The position numbers and the translations under genes are program-made. Of a stretch of 55,427 bases of DNA, positions 37,662 through 47,214 are shown in pieces. The stretch covers positions 1-55,427 of the forward strand of contig JAPLRP010000006.1 of the NCBI GenBank assembly GCA_026399095.1, in the 5' to 3' direction. The notes under the pieces were generated by a model. That model did not search any database, had not been told where the DNA came from, and worked only from the letters and a program-made list of their open reading frames with translations. Source of the DNA: Methylococcales bacterium (GTDB lineage: Bacteria > Pseudomonadota > Gammaproteobacteria > Methylococcales > Methylomonadaceae). Position 1 is the first letter of the stretch. Each line of letters begins with the position of its first letter.

Positions 37662-38741
37662 TTGGCATTGTTGATTAATAAAAGCGTTATGATTACTACA
37701 AAAAACCCTATCAAAACTTTCGTACACCTTATATCTCAGAAATTTATCTGGATAATCATAGCCTCTTATATTATTGCGACCGTGATGCCAGAATTCGGTC
37801 TTAAGATTCGTCATTTTAACTTTGGCAATGTGCATGTGTTTCAAAGTAATTTGGTGATATCTTTGCCCCTAATAATGCTGGCATCTTTACTATTCAATGC
37901 CGGACTTGGCGTAAAAGCCATAGAATTGAAGCATCTATTGCATAAACCTTTTTTGTTACTCAGTGGCGTATTAGGAAATATAGTACTCCCACTAACCTTT
38001 ATCATCGTCATAAATTTTATTATGCAATTTTGGCATGACCAAGATGAGTTACAACAGATTCTTGTTGGTCTTGCTTTAGTTGCTTCCATGCCTATCGCTG
38101 GAGGCTCAACTGCGTGGGTACAAAACGCCAATGGAAATTTGGTATTGAGTTTAGGCTTAGTTTTAATTAGTACAATACTCAGTCCTTTACTAACACCCTT
38201 AGTGCTTCATGCTGTCGGTTTTGTGGCCACAGGCGATTATGCAGAAGATTTACACGAACTTGCTTCTGATGGAGCCGCCAGTTTTCTGGGTATATGGGTA
38301 ATCTTACCTTCGTTGCTGGGTATTTTGGCAAATTGGGTGATTGGAGTACATCGCATCTCTTTGGCAATGCCTTATTTAAAGCTCATAAATTACGTTGTTC
38401 TAACCTTACTAATCTATTCAAATGCTTCTTTAACATTACCTAATGCCGTTTTTCATCCTGATATAGACTTTCTTATTATCATATTAGTCATTGTTACCCT
38501 GCTTTGTATCAGTGCTTTCGCTTCAGGATATTTACTGGCACATGTTTTCCATGCTGATCGTAAAGAAACAGTTTCTTTAGTTTTTGGACTTGGCATGAAT
38601 AATACGGGTACAGGGCTTGTTATTGCCTCATTAGCCTTGGCAGACCACACCCAAGTGATGCTACCTATAATTTTTTATAACCTAATCCAGTATCTGATGG
38701 CATCTGCTGTTTATAGTAGACAAGGGCCTAAGCAAAACTAA
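37662..38741 (+). CDS. BASS-type transporter (bile acid:sodium symporter family)
   Basis: A 359-residue membrane protein with about ten hydrophobic segments. NAGLGVKAIELKHLL, ASMPIAGGSTAWVQNANGNLVLSLGLVLISTILSPLLTP and GLGMNNTGTGLVIASLALA match the crossover-helix regions of the BASS family. These carry organic anions with Na+, and the substrate here is unknown. I list the TTG start at 37662 (AGAAGG five bases upstream); an ATG at 37689 is an alternative. It stands alone, after gpsA by about 130 bases. Confidence 0.78.
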   Translation: MALLINKSVMITTKNPIKTFVHLISQKFIWIIIASYIIATVMPEFGLKIRHFNFGNVHVFQSNLVISLPLIMLASLLFNAGLGVKAIELKHLLHKPFLLLSGVLGNIVLPLTFIIVINFIMQFWHDQDELQQILVGLALVASMPIAGGSTAWVQNANGNLVLSLGLVLISTILSPLLTPLVLHAVGFVATGDYAEDLHELASDGAASFLGIWVILPSLLGILANWVIGVHRISLAMPYLKLINYVVLTLLIYSNASLTLPNAVFHPDIDFLIIILVIVTLLCISAFASGYLLAHVFHADRKETVSLVFGLGMNNTGTGLVIASLALADHTQVMLPIIFYNLIQYLMASAVYSRQGPKQN

Positions 38742-38977
38742 ACCCTAAAATTTAATTTGACTGGCTTTTAATAGAACCCAATTAAAACACGGTAAGACAT
38801 AATCCTTAGGGCGACAATAGCGTATTGAACCGCATGATTAACCATCAATCACACAACATTCTCAACCATTCTCACCCTCAACAAATTCAATACTTACCTT
38901 GGTGCGCTTCCCAATCTGCGCATTACGACTGCTTACACGTTCTTTCATGCGATTCAATAGACAGCCCAGTTATCGTG

Positions 38978-39598
38978 CTATAAGGCGTGAATATCAATTT
39001 CTTTATGTAGGATATAACCAAGCTCAAGACTAAGCGTCCTTTCTTCGGAAAAATCCTTTGGAATATATTCGTTCGAGGGGAGTTTCTCTGTCAAAAGCCC
39101 CATTTTCTGATAGGCTTCGGCCACAAGCTCACTACAAAATAAAGAACTCAAATCTTCCTTATTGTCCCCAAATAGACCATCGTAAGCCGACTTGAGCAAT
39201 TCGATTTTATTGGTTTCATACGGGCGTCCGCTCACATCATGTCGGAATTGATTTAGCGCACGCATCATAGTATCCGTAAGCGGATTTGAAAGTTGTCTAA
39301 CACTAATCTCATATCCCTTTGCAAAACATCTTTCGAGACGTTCAGAAAGCTCTACTCGTTGCACCCCTTTAGTCAGCTTCCCAGAATCAGCATCTTTAAG
39401 GTCGTTTAATGTGGTTGATTCCCAACAAAATAGAGAGCCTTTGGGATCGAAGGGATCATCGAGTTTGTAAACCATGCCTACGTGTGAATATTTGCTGAGC
39501 GTAAAGAACTTAATCCCATCTGAAATGCCGCCTTTGCCTGAGAATAAAAGAATGTCTCCTGTTTTTAAATCGCTACGTATATCTTCGTATTTCATCAC
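38978..39598 (-). CDS. YiiX-like permuted NlpC/P60 (papain-like) protein
   Basis: 206 residues. Permuted papain-fold order is seen: GDILLFS and SKYSHVGM with His39 first, then FCSELVAEAYQ with Cys155 near the C-terminus, as in YiiX/YycO-like hydrolases. No signal peptide is visible. Such proteins may cleave amide or ester bonds in lipids, peptides or peptidoglycan. The neighbours downstream on this strand are a hypothetical protein and a secreted endonuclease/exonuclease/phosphatase-fold protein, with gaps of about 150 and 110 bases, so shared regulation is not clear. Confidence 0.78.
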   Translation of the reverse strand: MMKYEDIRSDLKTGDILLFSGKGGISDGIKFFTLSKYSHVGMVYKLDDPFDPKGSLFCWESTTLNDLKDADSGKLTKGVQRVELSERLERCFAKGYEISVRQLSNPLTDTMMRALNQFRHDVSGRPYETNKIELLKSAYDGLFGDNKEDLSSLFCSELVAEAYQKMGLLTEKLPSNEYIPKDFSEERTLSLELGYILHKEIDIHAL

Positions 39599-39755
39599 TA
39601 TCTCCTGGCTCGTGAAACAAAAAATAAATATCTAAGGTAAAGTAGTCGCCTAAAAAGATCTCCTGTCATTCTTTAAAAAAGACCAAAATAGGCGACTATC
39701 AATAAACCAATAAGGTCGAATTAAATTATTTCTGATACCATTTATTGCTTAAGGA

Positions 39756-40403
39756 TCATACCAACATTAAGGTATAAATTTTTCGACCGTATCTGAGAAA
39801 GTTGTACAAGCCCATTTTATTGGCTTCCGAACTGACTGCTGCGGCTTTAAAGTCATATTTACATTCTCTTTTTAAATGAGTGAGTGTACCTTTTGACTTG
39901 GAAAACAGTTGGCTATACCACTCGTTATTATCTTCAGGTGCAGGCGAAGGTATATAAAGAACAATGTAACCAGAGGCCCTTTCTACAAAATCAATTTCGA
40001 TGTTAACCTCACCGGGATTATTGCCATAGGTTACGTTTAAGAAAGAGGGAGCTTCTAATATACCGACGGGCTGTGGCAGTTTTGAAAGCTTAAAACCAGT
40101 GCTATCCAGTTTTACCACATCCCCCTTGGCAACCAAGTTAACATAATTACCAAGGTCAGAAAGATTAGCCTCTAACGTTAAACGAGCGGCGTTTTTGGCC
40201 GCCGTCTCTTCCTTGGTACAGTCGCCACATTTTACCTGCGCTGCTGTATAGACGTTTATGGCATCTTGAATAGTCGCCAAGGGCGGGATGGGGTTGGAAA
40301 AACTGGGGTTATTGCTCATTTTATTAACAATATGCTGGGCTATTGACCCTAACTCAGTGTCTTTAACTTTTGAGAAACTAACCAATGCTTTTTGGGTTTT
40401 CAT
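39756..40403 (-). CDS. Hypothetical protein, 215 residues, possible C-terminal frameshift
   Basis: I do not recognise a named family. The N-terminal half is helical (a repeated NAARLTLEANLSDLGNYVNLVAKGD-like pattern with CGDC at 77-80). The second half looks like a beta sandwich, perhaps fibronectin type III-like (NPGEVNIEIDF, ASGYIVLYIPSP, FKAAAVSSEANKMG). The annotated C-terminus GLYNFLRYGRKIY looks unlike the rest. A one-base shift after KMG would give TTFSDTVEKFIP followed by a stop ending at 39767, which resembles a natural end of such a domain. This may be a real frameshift. No signal peptide was seen. Confidence 0.7.
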   Translation of the reverse strand: MKTQKALVSFSKVKDTELGSIAQHIVNKMSNNPSFSNPIPPLATIQDAINVYTAAQVKCGDCTKEETAAKNAARLTLEANLSDLGNYVNLVAKGDVVKLDSTGFKLSKLPQPVGILEAPSFLNVTYGNNPGEVNIEIDFVERASGYIVLYIPSPAPEDNNEWYSQLFSKSKGTLTHLKRECKYDFKAAAVSSEANKMGLYNFLRYGRKIYTLMLV

Positions 40404-40514
40404 AACGCCTCCTTTTTTACCCGTTAAACGGGAAAACGTTTTAAAAGATGACTAACATTAAATCGCGTCCTTGCATCGTTTCATTCCAAATACTCATACA
40501 ACCATTCCTTCTTA

Positions 40515-41732
40515 CTACCAAAAGCGTAATTCAGCCGACACACCGCCATGATCTGAGGGCCATAATCTTGGCCCGGTGGATGATAAGGTTTTATCCCATG
40601 GCTTGATGCCTACAATATGAATATCCTTAACCCATTTCAGTACTTTACGAGAAAAAACAAAATCAATCCGTTCATACAAATTAGATGGCTTTAACAATTC
40701 TTCTTCTTGGCAACAGGTATAACCGGGCGTGTGTTGATATGTTTGCAGCCACCCATCAATATAACCAGCGTCGACAAATTGATCATAAGGCGGCACCATG
40801 CCATTTGCTTCTATATCATCCGGTGAGGAATTCATATCCCCCAGCACCAGCAAATACTTACCCCGGGGAGTTGTTGTCTTAAGTGTTGCAATCAACTCGC
40901 TCGCTTGTGCAGACTGATAGAATCGGCTTAAGGAGTTTGTTGGGTCGGGTTCTCGTACTTCAAGATGGGTATTAACTACACGATAGTTCTTATCACCTAC
41001 CTTAACATCAGCGGCAACAAAACCTCGTTGAATAGGAAGCGCGATTGGCCCTGGTAGTTGTGCGATGACTACCTGTTGATAATTACAGCCATCAAACGAG
41101 ATTTTGGCCGGACATACTTTTTTAAAGTTTACAGCGCGTGCCTTTATATCATTTCTGACCAGAATCACATCGCGGTCAATTGTATTTAAAAGGACTGGAA
41201 TCTCATTAATTTGAAAAGGAATTCCGGGCGGAAAATCGGGAAGATGTATGTCTGAAACATCCAGATTTTTTACGCTGGCGACTGCTTTGTAATGAACGCC
41301 TTGTGCCTTAAGAGCAGATAAAGTTTCTTTTAATTGATCAACAAACGCACCCGCGATCTCAGGATCGTTACAGCCCTTCCCTGCTATTGGTGACAGCAAA
41401 TCAGTACAGTCAAATCGCCATGCTTCCTGAAGGGCCACAACATGTGGATGATCTTTTGCGATTTGTGCTGCTTGCCGCTGCACTCTATCATGAAAGCGAC
41501 TGTCTGCTATTTTCTTAAGCACCGAAACCAAAGCCGCATTAAATGCAGTAGAATCAGAAGCCGTTAGTAGCGGTGTCAGATCAGCACCGGGATATTGATT
41601 TTGGGTTATAACCTTGATCGTATGGCGATCATCCCAATGGTTCTCATGCCGATGATCTGTTGCTGATGCTACCGAGTAAAAAAACAGTAAGGATGAAATG
41701 ATTAATGTCTGAAGGATGCGTATCGTATTCAT
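40515..41732 (-). CDS. Secreted endonuclease/exonuclease/phosphatase-fold protein
   Basis: 405 residues from ATG 41732 (preceded by GAGG six bases upstream); the open frame up to 41762 is ignored. Residues 1-24 are a signal peptide ending in VASA. Motifs of the fold are visible: HVVALQEAW (catalytic Glu), LVLGDMNSSPDD (Asp and Asn) and WPSDHGGVSAEL (SDH) at the end. The family includes DNases, sphingomyelinases and inositol phosphatases, so the substrate is open. Export implies action in the periplasm or outside the cell. Confidence 0.88.
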   Translation of the reverse strand: MNTIRILQTLIISSLLFFYSVASATDHRHENHWDDRHTIKVITQNQYPGADLTPLLTASDSTAFNAALVSVLKKIADSRFHDRVQRQAAQIAKDHPHVVALQEAWRFDCTDLLSPIAGKGCNDPEIAGAFVDQLKETLSALKAQGVHYKAVASVKNLDVSDIHLPDFPPGIPFQINEIPVLLNTIDRDVILVRNDIKARAVNFKKVCPAKISFDGCNYQQVVIAQLPGPIALPIQRGFVAADVKVGDKNYRVVNTHLEVREPDPTNSLSRFYQSAQASELIATLKTTTPRGKYLLVLGDMNSSPDDIEANGMVPPYDQFVDAGYIDGWLQTYQHTPGYTCCQEEELLKPSNLYERIDFVFSRKVLKWVKDIHIVGIKPWDKTLSSTGPRLWPSDHGGVSAELRFW

Positions 41733-41762
41733 AGTTTTCCTCATTAATTTAAACGTATACAA

Positions 41763-42478
41763 GCTATTAATAGTGAAGATTGCAGTTGTTGAATAGCATG
41801 ACCAAACGGCACACCCTCAGCTGGGCTACTAAGATACGCTCTTTAAATTAATGCACAATACGTATAAATACCTATACGCCCGTTGCTTAGGGGTTATTAC
41901 GCGCTTATTATTTTTGATGCTGTGACTATGAAAAATCGGGGCAATGATCCTATTTGCCTTACACTAGAGCATAAAGCCATCATGGCGACCAAGTTTTTCT
42001 ATTTCAGAGCTAGAGAATACGCCACTAGCGTTGGAGTTATTTTCGAATAAGCGGGGCAATATGCCAACAGAGTTTAGGCTATCGTCACGACCATCTAAGC
42101 AGACCTGTAATAGGGCAAAGTATAATTTTATTGGTTACTGCTTTAATCTCCAGTTATGCTGGTGAACTGCCCTGCAGTCTTGTCATACTCTCCCAGATTG
42201 CTGATTTATGACCCCACTCTGCCGTAATACTTTACCGCTCTGCTGTTAAAGTACCCAACTGCACTGTAGATCAGTGTCAAGCTGCTTTATCCTTAAAAAA
42301 CCATTTGATCCACAAAAAACACGAAAAGCACGAACATAGTCAAAAACATACAAGTACTAACTCATCGCCTAAAAGATGATTGGCTTTTGAAAATAATCGA
42401 CTGATTACCCGCTTGTCTTTTGTTTCTTTCTTGATTTTGTTCAACTAACTAAGGTTTTGAAGTTTAACAAGCATATCT
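41763..42478. other. Sparse intergenic stretch
   Basis: About 715 bases with no confident gene. On the minus strand, a stop-free run of roughly 55 codons (about 41970-42145, containing LDGRDDSLNSVGIL) has no start codon and no family resemblance that I know; it may be a gene remnant. Near 42301-42335 there is the phrase CATTTGATCCAC, followed by an A-rich CACGAAAAGCACGAAC, which recurs in part at 37590-37601. Otherwise nothing is seen. Confidence 0.4.
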
Positions 42479-42658
42479 TTATTGATCCGGATTTTTAGAA
42501 AAGCCGCTTGGCATTTCTTGCGACTTTGCCAACTCTTTTTTAGCCGCTGCCTTTTGCTGATTAGACAAATAGGTGCCGCCGAGTATAAAGGCCATGATAA
42601 TAAGATAGGTAATCGAGGCAACGCGCCTTGCTTTTTTGCTGTGTTCGTAATTGTTCAT
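42479..42658 (-). CDS. Small single-pass membrane protein, 59 residues
   Basis: ATG 42658 to TAA 42479 gives a protein starting MNNYEHSKKARRVASITYLI. A hydrophobic segment at about 15-30 (SITYLIIMAFILGGTYL) is followed by a Gln/Lys/Ala-rich tail. The positive residues before the segment suggest that the N-terminus is inside. It lies 80 bases after the uvrB stop on the same strand. It is a natural-looking composition rather than random translation, and I count it as a probable gene of unknown function. Confidence 0.6.
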   Translation of the reverse strand: MNNYEHSKKARRVASITYLIIMAFILGGTYLSNQQKAAAKKELAKSQEMPSGFSKNPDQ

Positions 42659-42738
42659 GAGTCAATCCAAATTTATTGTCTAGTTAGTGTACACCCGAGC
42701 CTATTGCTTCGTCATACCCGATCTTTTATTTTTACCTA

Positions 42739-44745
42739 TTAAAGTAATAATTGGTCTTGCAACACTTTAATTTCATCACGGGTTCTTGCGGCTTGTTCAA
42801 ACTCCAAGTTTTTAGAATACCGATACATATCATCTTCCAGTTGCTTGAGTTTTTTGCCCAGTTGTTTGGGCGTCATGGTTTTATAATCCGCTGAATATTC
42901 TGCGACTTTATTAAGTGCTTTAGCAGAGGACGTTCCGGAACCGGGAATTGCCACCTGCAGAATATCCGTTATGGATTTTAGAATGGTTGCCGGCTCTATA
43001 CCTTGTTCTATATTAAATAGATGTTGTTTTTCTCGGCGACGTTCCGTTTCTTCTATGGCTTGTTGCATGGAGCGGGTGATTTTGTCGCCATACAATATCG
43101 CTTTACCGTTACTATTTCTGGCCGCTCGACCTATCGTTTGCACCAACGACACCACTGAGCGTAAAAAGCCTTCTTTATCCGCATCCAATATGGCAACCAA
43201 GGACACTTCGGGAATATCCAAACCTTCTCGTAAAAGATTAATACCCACCAAGACATCAAACTGCCCTAACCTCAAATCACGAATAATCTCTACGCGTTCA
43301 ACGGTATCGATATCAGAATGTAAATAACGCACACGCACGCCATGTTCTGACAAATATTCCGTTAAATCCTCCGACATTCTCTTGGTTAAAGTCGTTACCA
43401 GAACACGCTCTTTGACGCTGACACGTAAATTGATTTCTGATAATAAATCATCAACCTGCGAGGTTGCCGGACGCACTTCAACGACCGGATCAAGTAAACC
43501 AGTCGGCCTGACCACTTGCTCGGCAAACACACCTGAATGTTCTTTCTCATAAGGACCGGGGGTTGCAGAGACATAAATCCGTTGCGGCGATTTGGCTTCA
43601 AACTCTGCAAACATCAACGGTCGATTATCCAACGCAGACGGTAATCTAAAGCCGTATTCGACTAGTGTTTCCTTACGCGACCGATCACCTTTATACATCG
43701 CGCCGATTTGTGGCACAGTCACATGGCTTTCATCAACGATGACCAAGGCATAATCGGGTAAGTAATCAAACATGGTCGGTGGTGATTCGCCTGCGGCTCG
43801 ACCTGATAAATAACGGGAATAATTTTCAATACCGGAGCAATAACCCACTTCCAGGATCATTTCAATATCAAACAAAGTGCGCTGCTCAAGCCGCTGGGCT
43901 TCTACCAATTTATTTAAAGCGCGCAAATGTTTAAGCCGTTCTTTAAGTTCAATCTTGATCGATTCAACGGCTGTTAACAGTTGCTCTCGCGGCGTTACAT
44001 AATGGCTTTTTGGATAAACCGTATAGCGAGCCAAGCGCCGAATGATTTCACCGGTTAACGGATCAAACAAAGACAAACGCTCGACTTCATCATCAAATAA
44101 TTCAACGCGTAAGGCTTCGCTATCCGATTCGGCGGGAAAGATATCAATCACTTCGCCACGCACACGATAGGTTGCCCGTCGTAATTCAATGTCATTACGG
44201 GTGTATTGCATTTCTGCCAAACGCCTCAGAATATCACGCTGCTTAATGAGGTCGCCCTTAACCAGATGCAACACCATTTGAAAATACGATTCGGGTTCAC
44301 CCAAACCATAAATAGCCGAAACGGTTGCAACAATAATCGTATCGCCTCTTTCTATTAAGGCCTTCGTCGCTGACAAACGCATTTGTTCAATGTGTTCATT
44401 GATCGCGGCATCTTTATCAATAAAAGTATCGGAGGCTGGGACGTAAGCTTCCGGTTGATAATAATCATAATAGGACACAAAGTACTCGACACTATTTTCC
44501 GGAAAAAACTCTTTCATTTCCCCATAAAGCTGTGCAGCCAGCGTTTTATTAGGCGCCATAATCATCGCCGGGCGCTGCACTTCATTAATCACATTGGCGA
44601 TGGTAAAGGTTTTTCCGGAGCCGGTTACGCCCAGCAAAGTTTGATGTACCTCACCATCATTTAAGCCTTCAATAAGTGCTTTAATAGCGGTGGGCTGATC
44701 ACCTGCCGGCGTAAATCGGCTATGGAGTTTAAATGGCTTTTTCAC
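42739..44745 (-). CDS. uvrB: Excinuclease ABC subunit B UvrB
   Basis: 668 residues, the usual length. Walker A GVTGSGKT is at 39-46, with [11 protein letters not shown] (the DNA-binding beta-hairpin), [10 protein letters not shown] (helicase motif II) and [14 protein letters not shown] and QTIGRAARN (motifs V and VI). A C-terminal UVR domain ([23 protein letters not shown]) binds UvrC. UvrB verifies DNA damage in nucleotide excision repair. It stands apart, with divergent genes on the far side of a 217-base gap. Confidence 0.98.
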   Translation of the reverse strand: MKKPFKLHSRFTPAGDQPTAIKALIEGLNDGEVHQTLLGVTGSGKTFTIANVINEVQRPAMIMAPNKTLAAQLYGEMKEFFPENSVEYFVSYYDYYQPEAYVPASDTFIDKDAAINEHIEQMRLSATKALIERGDTIIVATVSAIYGLGEPESYFQMVLHLVKGDLIKQRDILRRLAEMQYTRNDIELRRATYRVRGEVIDIFPAESDSEALRVELFDDEVERLSLFDPLTGEIIRRLARYTVYPKSHYVTPREQLLTAVESIKIELKERLKHLRALNKLVEAQRLEQRTLFDIEMILEVGYCSGIENYSRYLSGRAAGESPPTMFDYLPDYALVIVDESHVTVPQIGAMYKGDRSRKETLVEYGFRLPSALDNRPLMFAEFEAKSPQRIYVSATPGPYEKEHSGVFAEQVVRPTGLLDPVVEVRPATSQVDDLLSEINLRVSVKERVLVTTLTKRMSEDLTEYLSEHGVRVRYLHSDIDTVERVEIIRDLRLGQFDVLVGINLLREGLDIPEVSLVAILDADKEGFLRSVVSLVQTIGRAARNSNGKAILYGDKITRSMQQAIEETERRREKQHLFNIEQGIEPATILKSITDILQVAIPGSGTSSAKALNKVAEYSADYKTMTPKQLGKKLKQLEDDMYRYSKNLEFEQAARTRDEIKVLQDQLLL

Positions 44746-44962
44746 TGATATTATTTCTCTTTACTCTACAGTCGCTATTAACGGATAGTTTTTCGTACCA
44801 CCCGCACCGCCTTTTAGACAAGGGGCGACAGAACTTGTGTAGCTATTAATGCTGTTGGGTCAAGATAACTATTGTTGCTATTTTAACACTGTACTCTTAG
44901 CAAGCTACATTACATAGCGTATAATCGTCCCCATTTATGACATTCATTTTACACGGCGGATC

Positions 44963-46084
44963 ATGAGCATCACACTTTCGAACAGAGTCAAAGCAGTTAA
45001 ACCTTCTCCTACCTTGGCGATTACTGCCAGAGCGGCTCAAATGCGTGCCGCTGGTAAAGACATTATCGGCCTTGGAGCGGGCGAACCCGACTTTGATACA
45101 CCCGATCATATTAAAGCGGCGGCTGTTAAGGCAATGGAAAGTGGCTTTACCAAATACACGGCCGTTGATGGCACTGCAAGTCTTAAAAAAGCAATTATCG
45201 CCAAGTTTAAATACGACAATAATCTTGATTACCAACCCAAGCAAATTCTGGTTTCTTGCGGGGGTAAACAAAGCTCTTACAATTTAACTCAGGCCATGAT
45301 TAACCCGGGCGATGAAGTGATTATTCCTGCACCTTTTTGGGTTTCTTATCCCGACATGGTTTTATTGGCTGATGGTGTGCCGATTATTATCGAGACCACA
45401 CAAGCGCAAAATTTTAAAAGCCCCTCTAATCCTTCTGGCGTTGCTTATACCCTGGAAGAATTAAAAGCCTTGGGTGATGTGCTTGCTGATTTTCCCGATA
45501 TTATTATCGCAACCGATGATATGTATGAACATATCCTTTGGAATAAAGGTTCATTTGTTAATATTTTAAATGCACACCCCGAATTTTATGACCGTACCGT
45601 GGTTATGAATGGCGTTTCAAAAGCTTATTCCATGACCGGCTGGCGTATCGGTTATGCCGCAGGCCCCGCTGATTTAATCGAAGCGATGTGTACCATTCAA
45701 TCACAAAGCACATCTAACCCAACCTCTATTTCGCAGTATGCCGCCGAAGCCGCTTTATTAGGCGACCAAAGCTTTATTACCAACATGTGCGTAGAGTTTA
45801 AAAAACGTCATGATTATGTTGTTGCTGAACTGAATAGTATTGAAGGCATTGAATGTCTGGAAACTGACGGCACATTTTATGTGTTTCCTAATGTTCAAAA
45901 ACTGATTGACCGCTTGGATGGTATTAACAATGATTTGGAGTTTTCTGATTATTTAATCGAAAAAGCCGGCGTTGCTTTAGTACCCGGCTCTGCGTTTGGT
46001 TCCGAAGGTCATATCAGAATTTCCATAGCCACCAGCATGGCTAATTTGCAAAATGCTTTGGAACGTATCAAGAAAGCTATTTGA
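44963..46084 (+). CDS. Class I aminotransferase (aspartate aminotransferase-like) with internal deletion
   Basis: 373 residues. Subgroup Ib features are present: LGAGEPDFDTPDHI, KYTAVDG, SCGGKQSSYNL, PAPFWVSYPDMVLLADGVP, the PLP lysine in GVSKAYSMTGWRIGYA and a C-terminal GHIRISIATS. Between QAQNFK and SPSNPSG (residues 152 and 153), relatives have about 20 more residues, a helix and a core strand ending in the conserved Asn region. Here they are absent while the frame is kept. The total is correspondingly shorter than the usual 385-400. Activity may be lost, or this is an assembly error. A divergent uvrB lies upstream. Confidence 0.9.
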   Translation: MSITLSNRVKAVKPSPTLAITARAAQMRAAGKDIIGLGAGEPDFDTPDHIKAAAVKAMESGFTKYTAVDGTASLKKAIIAKFKYDNNLDYQPKQILVSCGGKQSSYNLTQAMINPGDEVIIPAPFWVSYPDMVLLADGVPIIIETTQAQNFKSPSNPSGVAYTLEELKALGDVLADFPDIIIATDDMYEHILWNKGSFVNILNAHPEFYDRTVVMNGVSKAYSMTGWRIGYAAGPADLIEAMCTIQSQSTSNPTSISQYAAEAALLGDQSFITNMCVEFKKRHDYVVAELNSIEGIECLETDGTFYVFPNVQKLIDRLDGINNDLEFSDYLIEKAGVALVPGSAFGSEGHIRISIATSMANLQNALERIKKAI

Positions 46085-46103
46085 TTTTGTAATAACGCTT
46101 ATT

Positions 46104-46137
46104 AAGATGGGTAATGGCAAGCGCTGTTATCCATCTT
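46104..46137 (+). terminator. Hairpin after the aminotransferase gene
   Basis: AAGATGGGTAA (46104-46114) pairs with TTATCCATCTT (46127-46137), with one G-U pair and a 12-base loop. It starts 20 bases after the stop codon. The following sequence is AT-rich but has no true U-run, so this is a weak terminator or an RNA-stability hairpin. Confidence 0.35.
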
Positions 46138-46162
46138 ATCAATAAACCAATTCACCACTTTT

Positions 46163-47191
46163 ATGAAAATACTCATCGTTCGTCCTGATGGAATTGGTGA
46201 TTTAGTCGTATCGCTACCGTTTGCCACTCAAATTCGTCAGCAAATACCTGATGCTGAGATTGGTTTTTTAGTCCATCCAATTGTCGCACCCGTTTTAGAA
46301 AACCACCCCGATGTCGATTTCGTTAAAACGATAACGATTTTTTCGCCTTTTAAAGAACGCATGCAAGCCTTCTCAAAAGATATCGATGTCACTATTTTTC
46401 TTAAGCCCTTTAAAGAATTGATGTGGCCGGCTTTCTTTGCGCGAACGCCTATTCGAATCGCCACGGGCTATCGTTTAAGAAGCTTATTGGTCAATCGTCG
46501 CATCTATGAACATCGTAGGGATTGCACCAAGCATGAAGCTGACTACAATTTAAGTTTATTAAAAGGACTGGGCATCACCCCTGCTCCACTGCTTCCTCCT
46601 CAATTGGTGATGACTGCAAACGAACTTAGTGCGGGTCAAAACTATTGGAAGAAAACAGACAAGGCACGCATCATCATCCATCCGGGCGGCTTTTCTACTC
46701 GGCATTGGCAGCCCGTCCATTATTTAAATCTGGCCTTGGATCTGGTTGACCGAGGCTATAGTGTAATCTTTACGGGCAGTGAACAAGAACGCGTTGATTT
46801 TGCGCGAGAGACCCTAATTGATAAGACAAGCTCTCCTGACATGATCAACTTAATGGGACAGCTCTCGATTCGAGAATTAATGGCTGTTATTGCAACCGGC
46901 CAAGTCCTTGTTTCCGGCTCAACCGGCCCTGCCCATTTAGCTGCTGCTCTGGACACGTTTACCGTTAGTATCTTTGATCCAAGACGAAGTTCACTGCCTA
47001 TAAGATGGCAACCCTTAGGACTCGGCGTTCTTTTACGTCCTAACGTTCCAACCTGCGAAAAATGTATTGGAGAAGCCTGCGCTTATTGGGATTGTCTTGA
47101 TCGAATTAAAGTGTCTGATGTTGCCTCTCAAATAACTCAACACATCCAAAACCCTCAACACCAAACCGATATGCAAATAATAGACATTTAA
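46163..47191 (+). CDS. Glycosyltransferase family 9 (heptosyltransferase-like)
   Basis: 342 residues with the GT9 pattern: MKILIVRPDGIGDLVVSLPFATQIRQ at the start and ILVHPGG-like IIIHPGGFSTRHWQ plus LVSGSTGPAHLAAAL in the C-terminal domain. These enzymes transfer heptose or similar sugars to lipopolysaccharide core at the inner membrane. CEKCIGEACAYWDCLDR near the end holds several cysteines. It follows the aminotransferase by about 80 bases and is not in an obvious LPS operon. Confidence 0.9.
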   Translation: MKILIVRPDGIGDLVVSLPFATQIRQQIPDAEIGFLVHPIVAPVLENHPDVDFVKTITIFSPFKERMQAFSKDIDVTIFLKPFKELMWPAFFARTPIRIATGYRLRSLLVNRRIYEHRRDCTKHEADYNLSLLKGLGITPAPLLPPQLVMTANELSAGQNYWKKTDKARIIIHPGGFSTRHWQPVHYLNLALDLVDRGYSVIFTGSEQERVDFARETLIDKTSSPDMINLMGQLSIRELMAVIATGQVLVSGSTGPAHLAAALDTFTVSIFDPRRSSLPIRWQPLGLGVLLRPNVPTCEKCIGEACAYWDCLDRIKVSDVASQITQHIQNPQHQTDMQIIDI

Positions 47192-47214
47192 GAGACTAGA
47201 ATCTCAGTGATTTA

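Noticed and set aside
37575-37844. 89-residue minus-strand frame
   Set aside because: It overlaps the start of the BASS transporter gene on the other strand and resembles no family.
42482-42742. 86-residue plus-strand frame
   Set aside because: It lies opposite the 59-residue membrane protein gene, whose translation looks far more protein-like.
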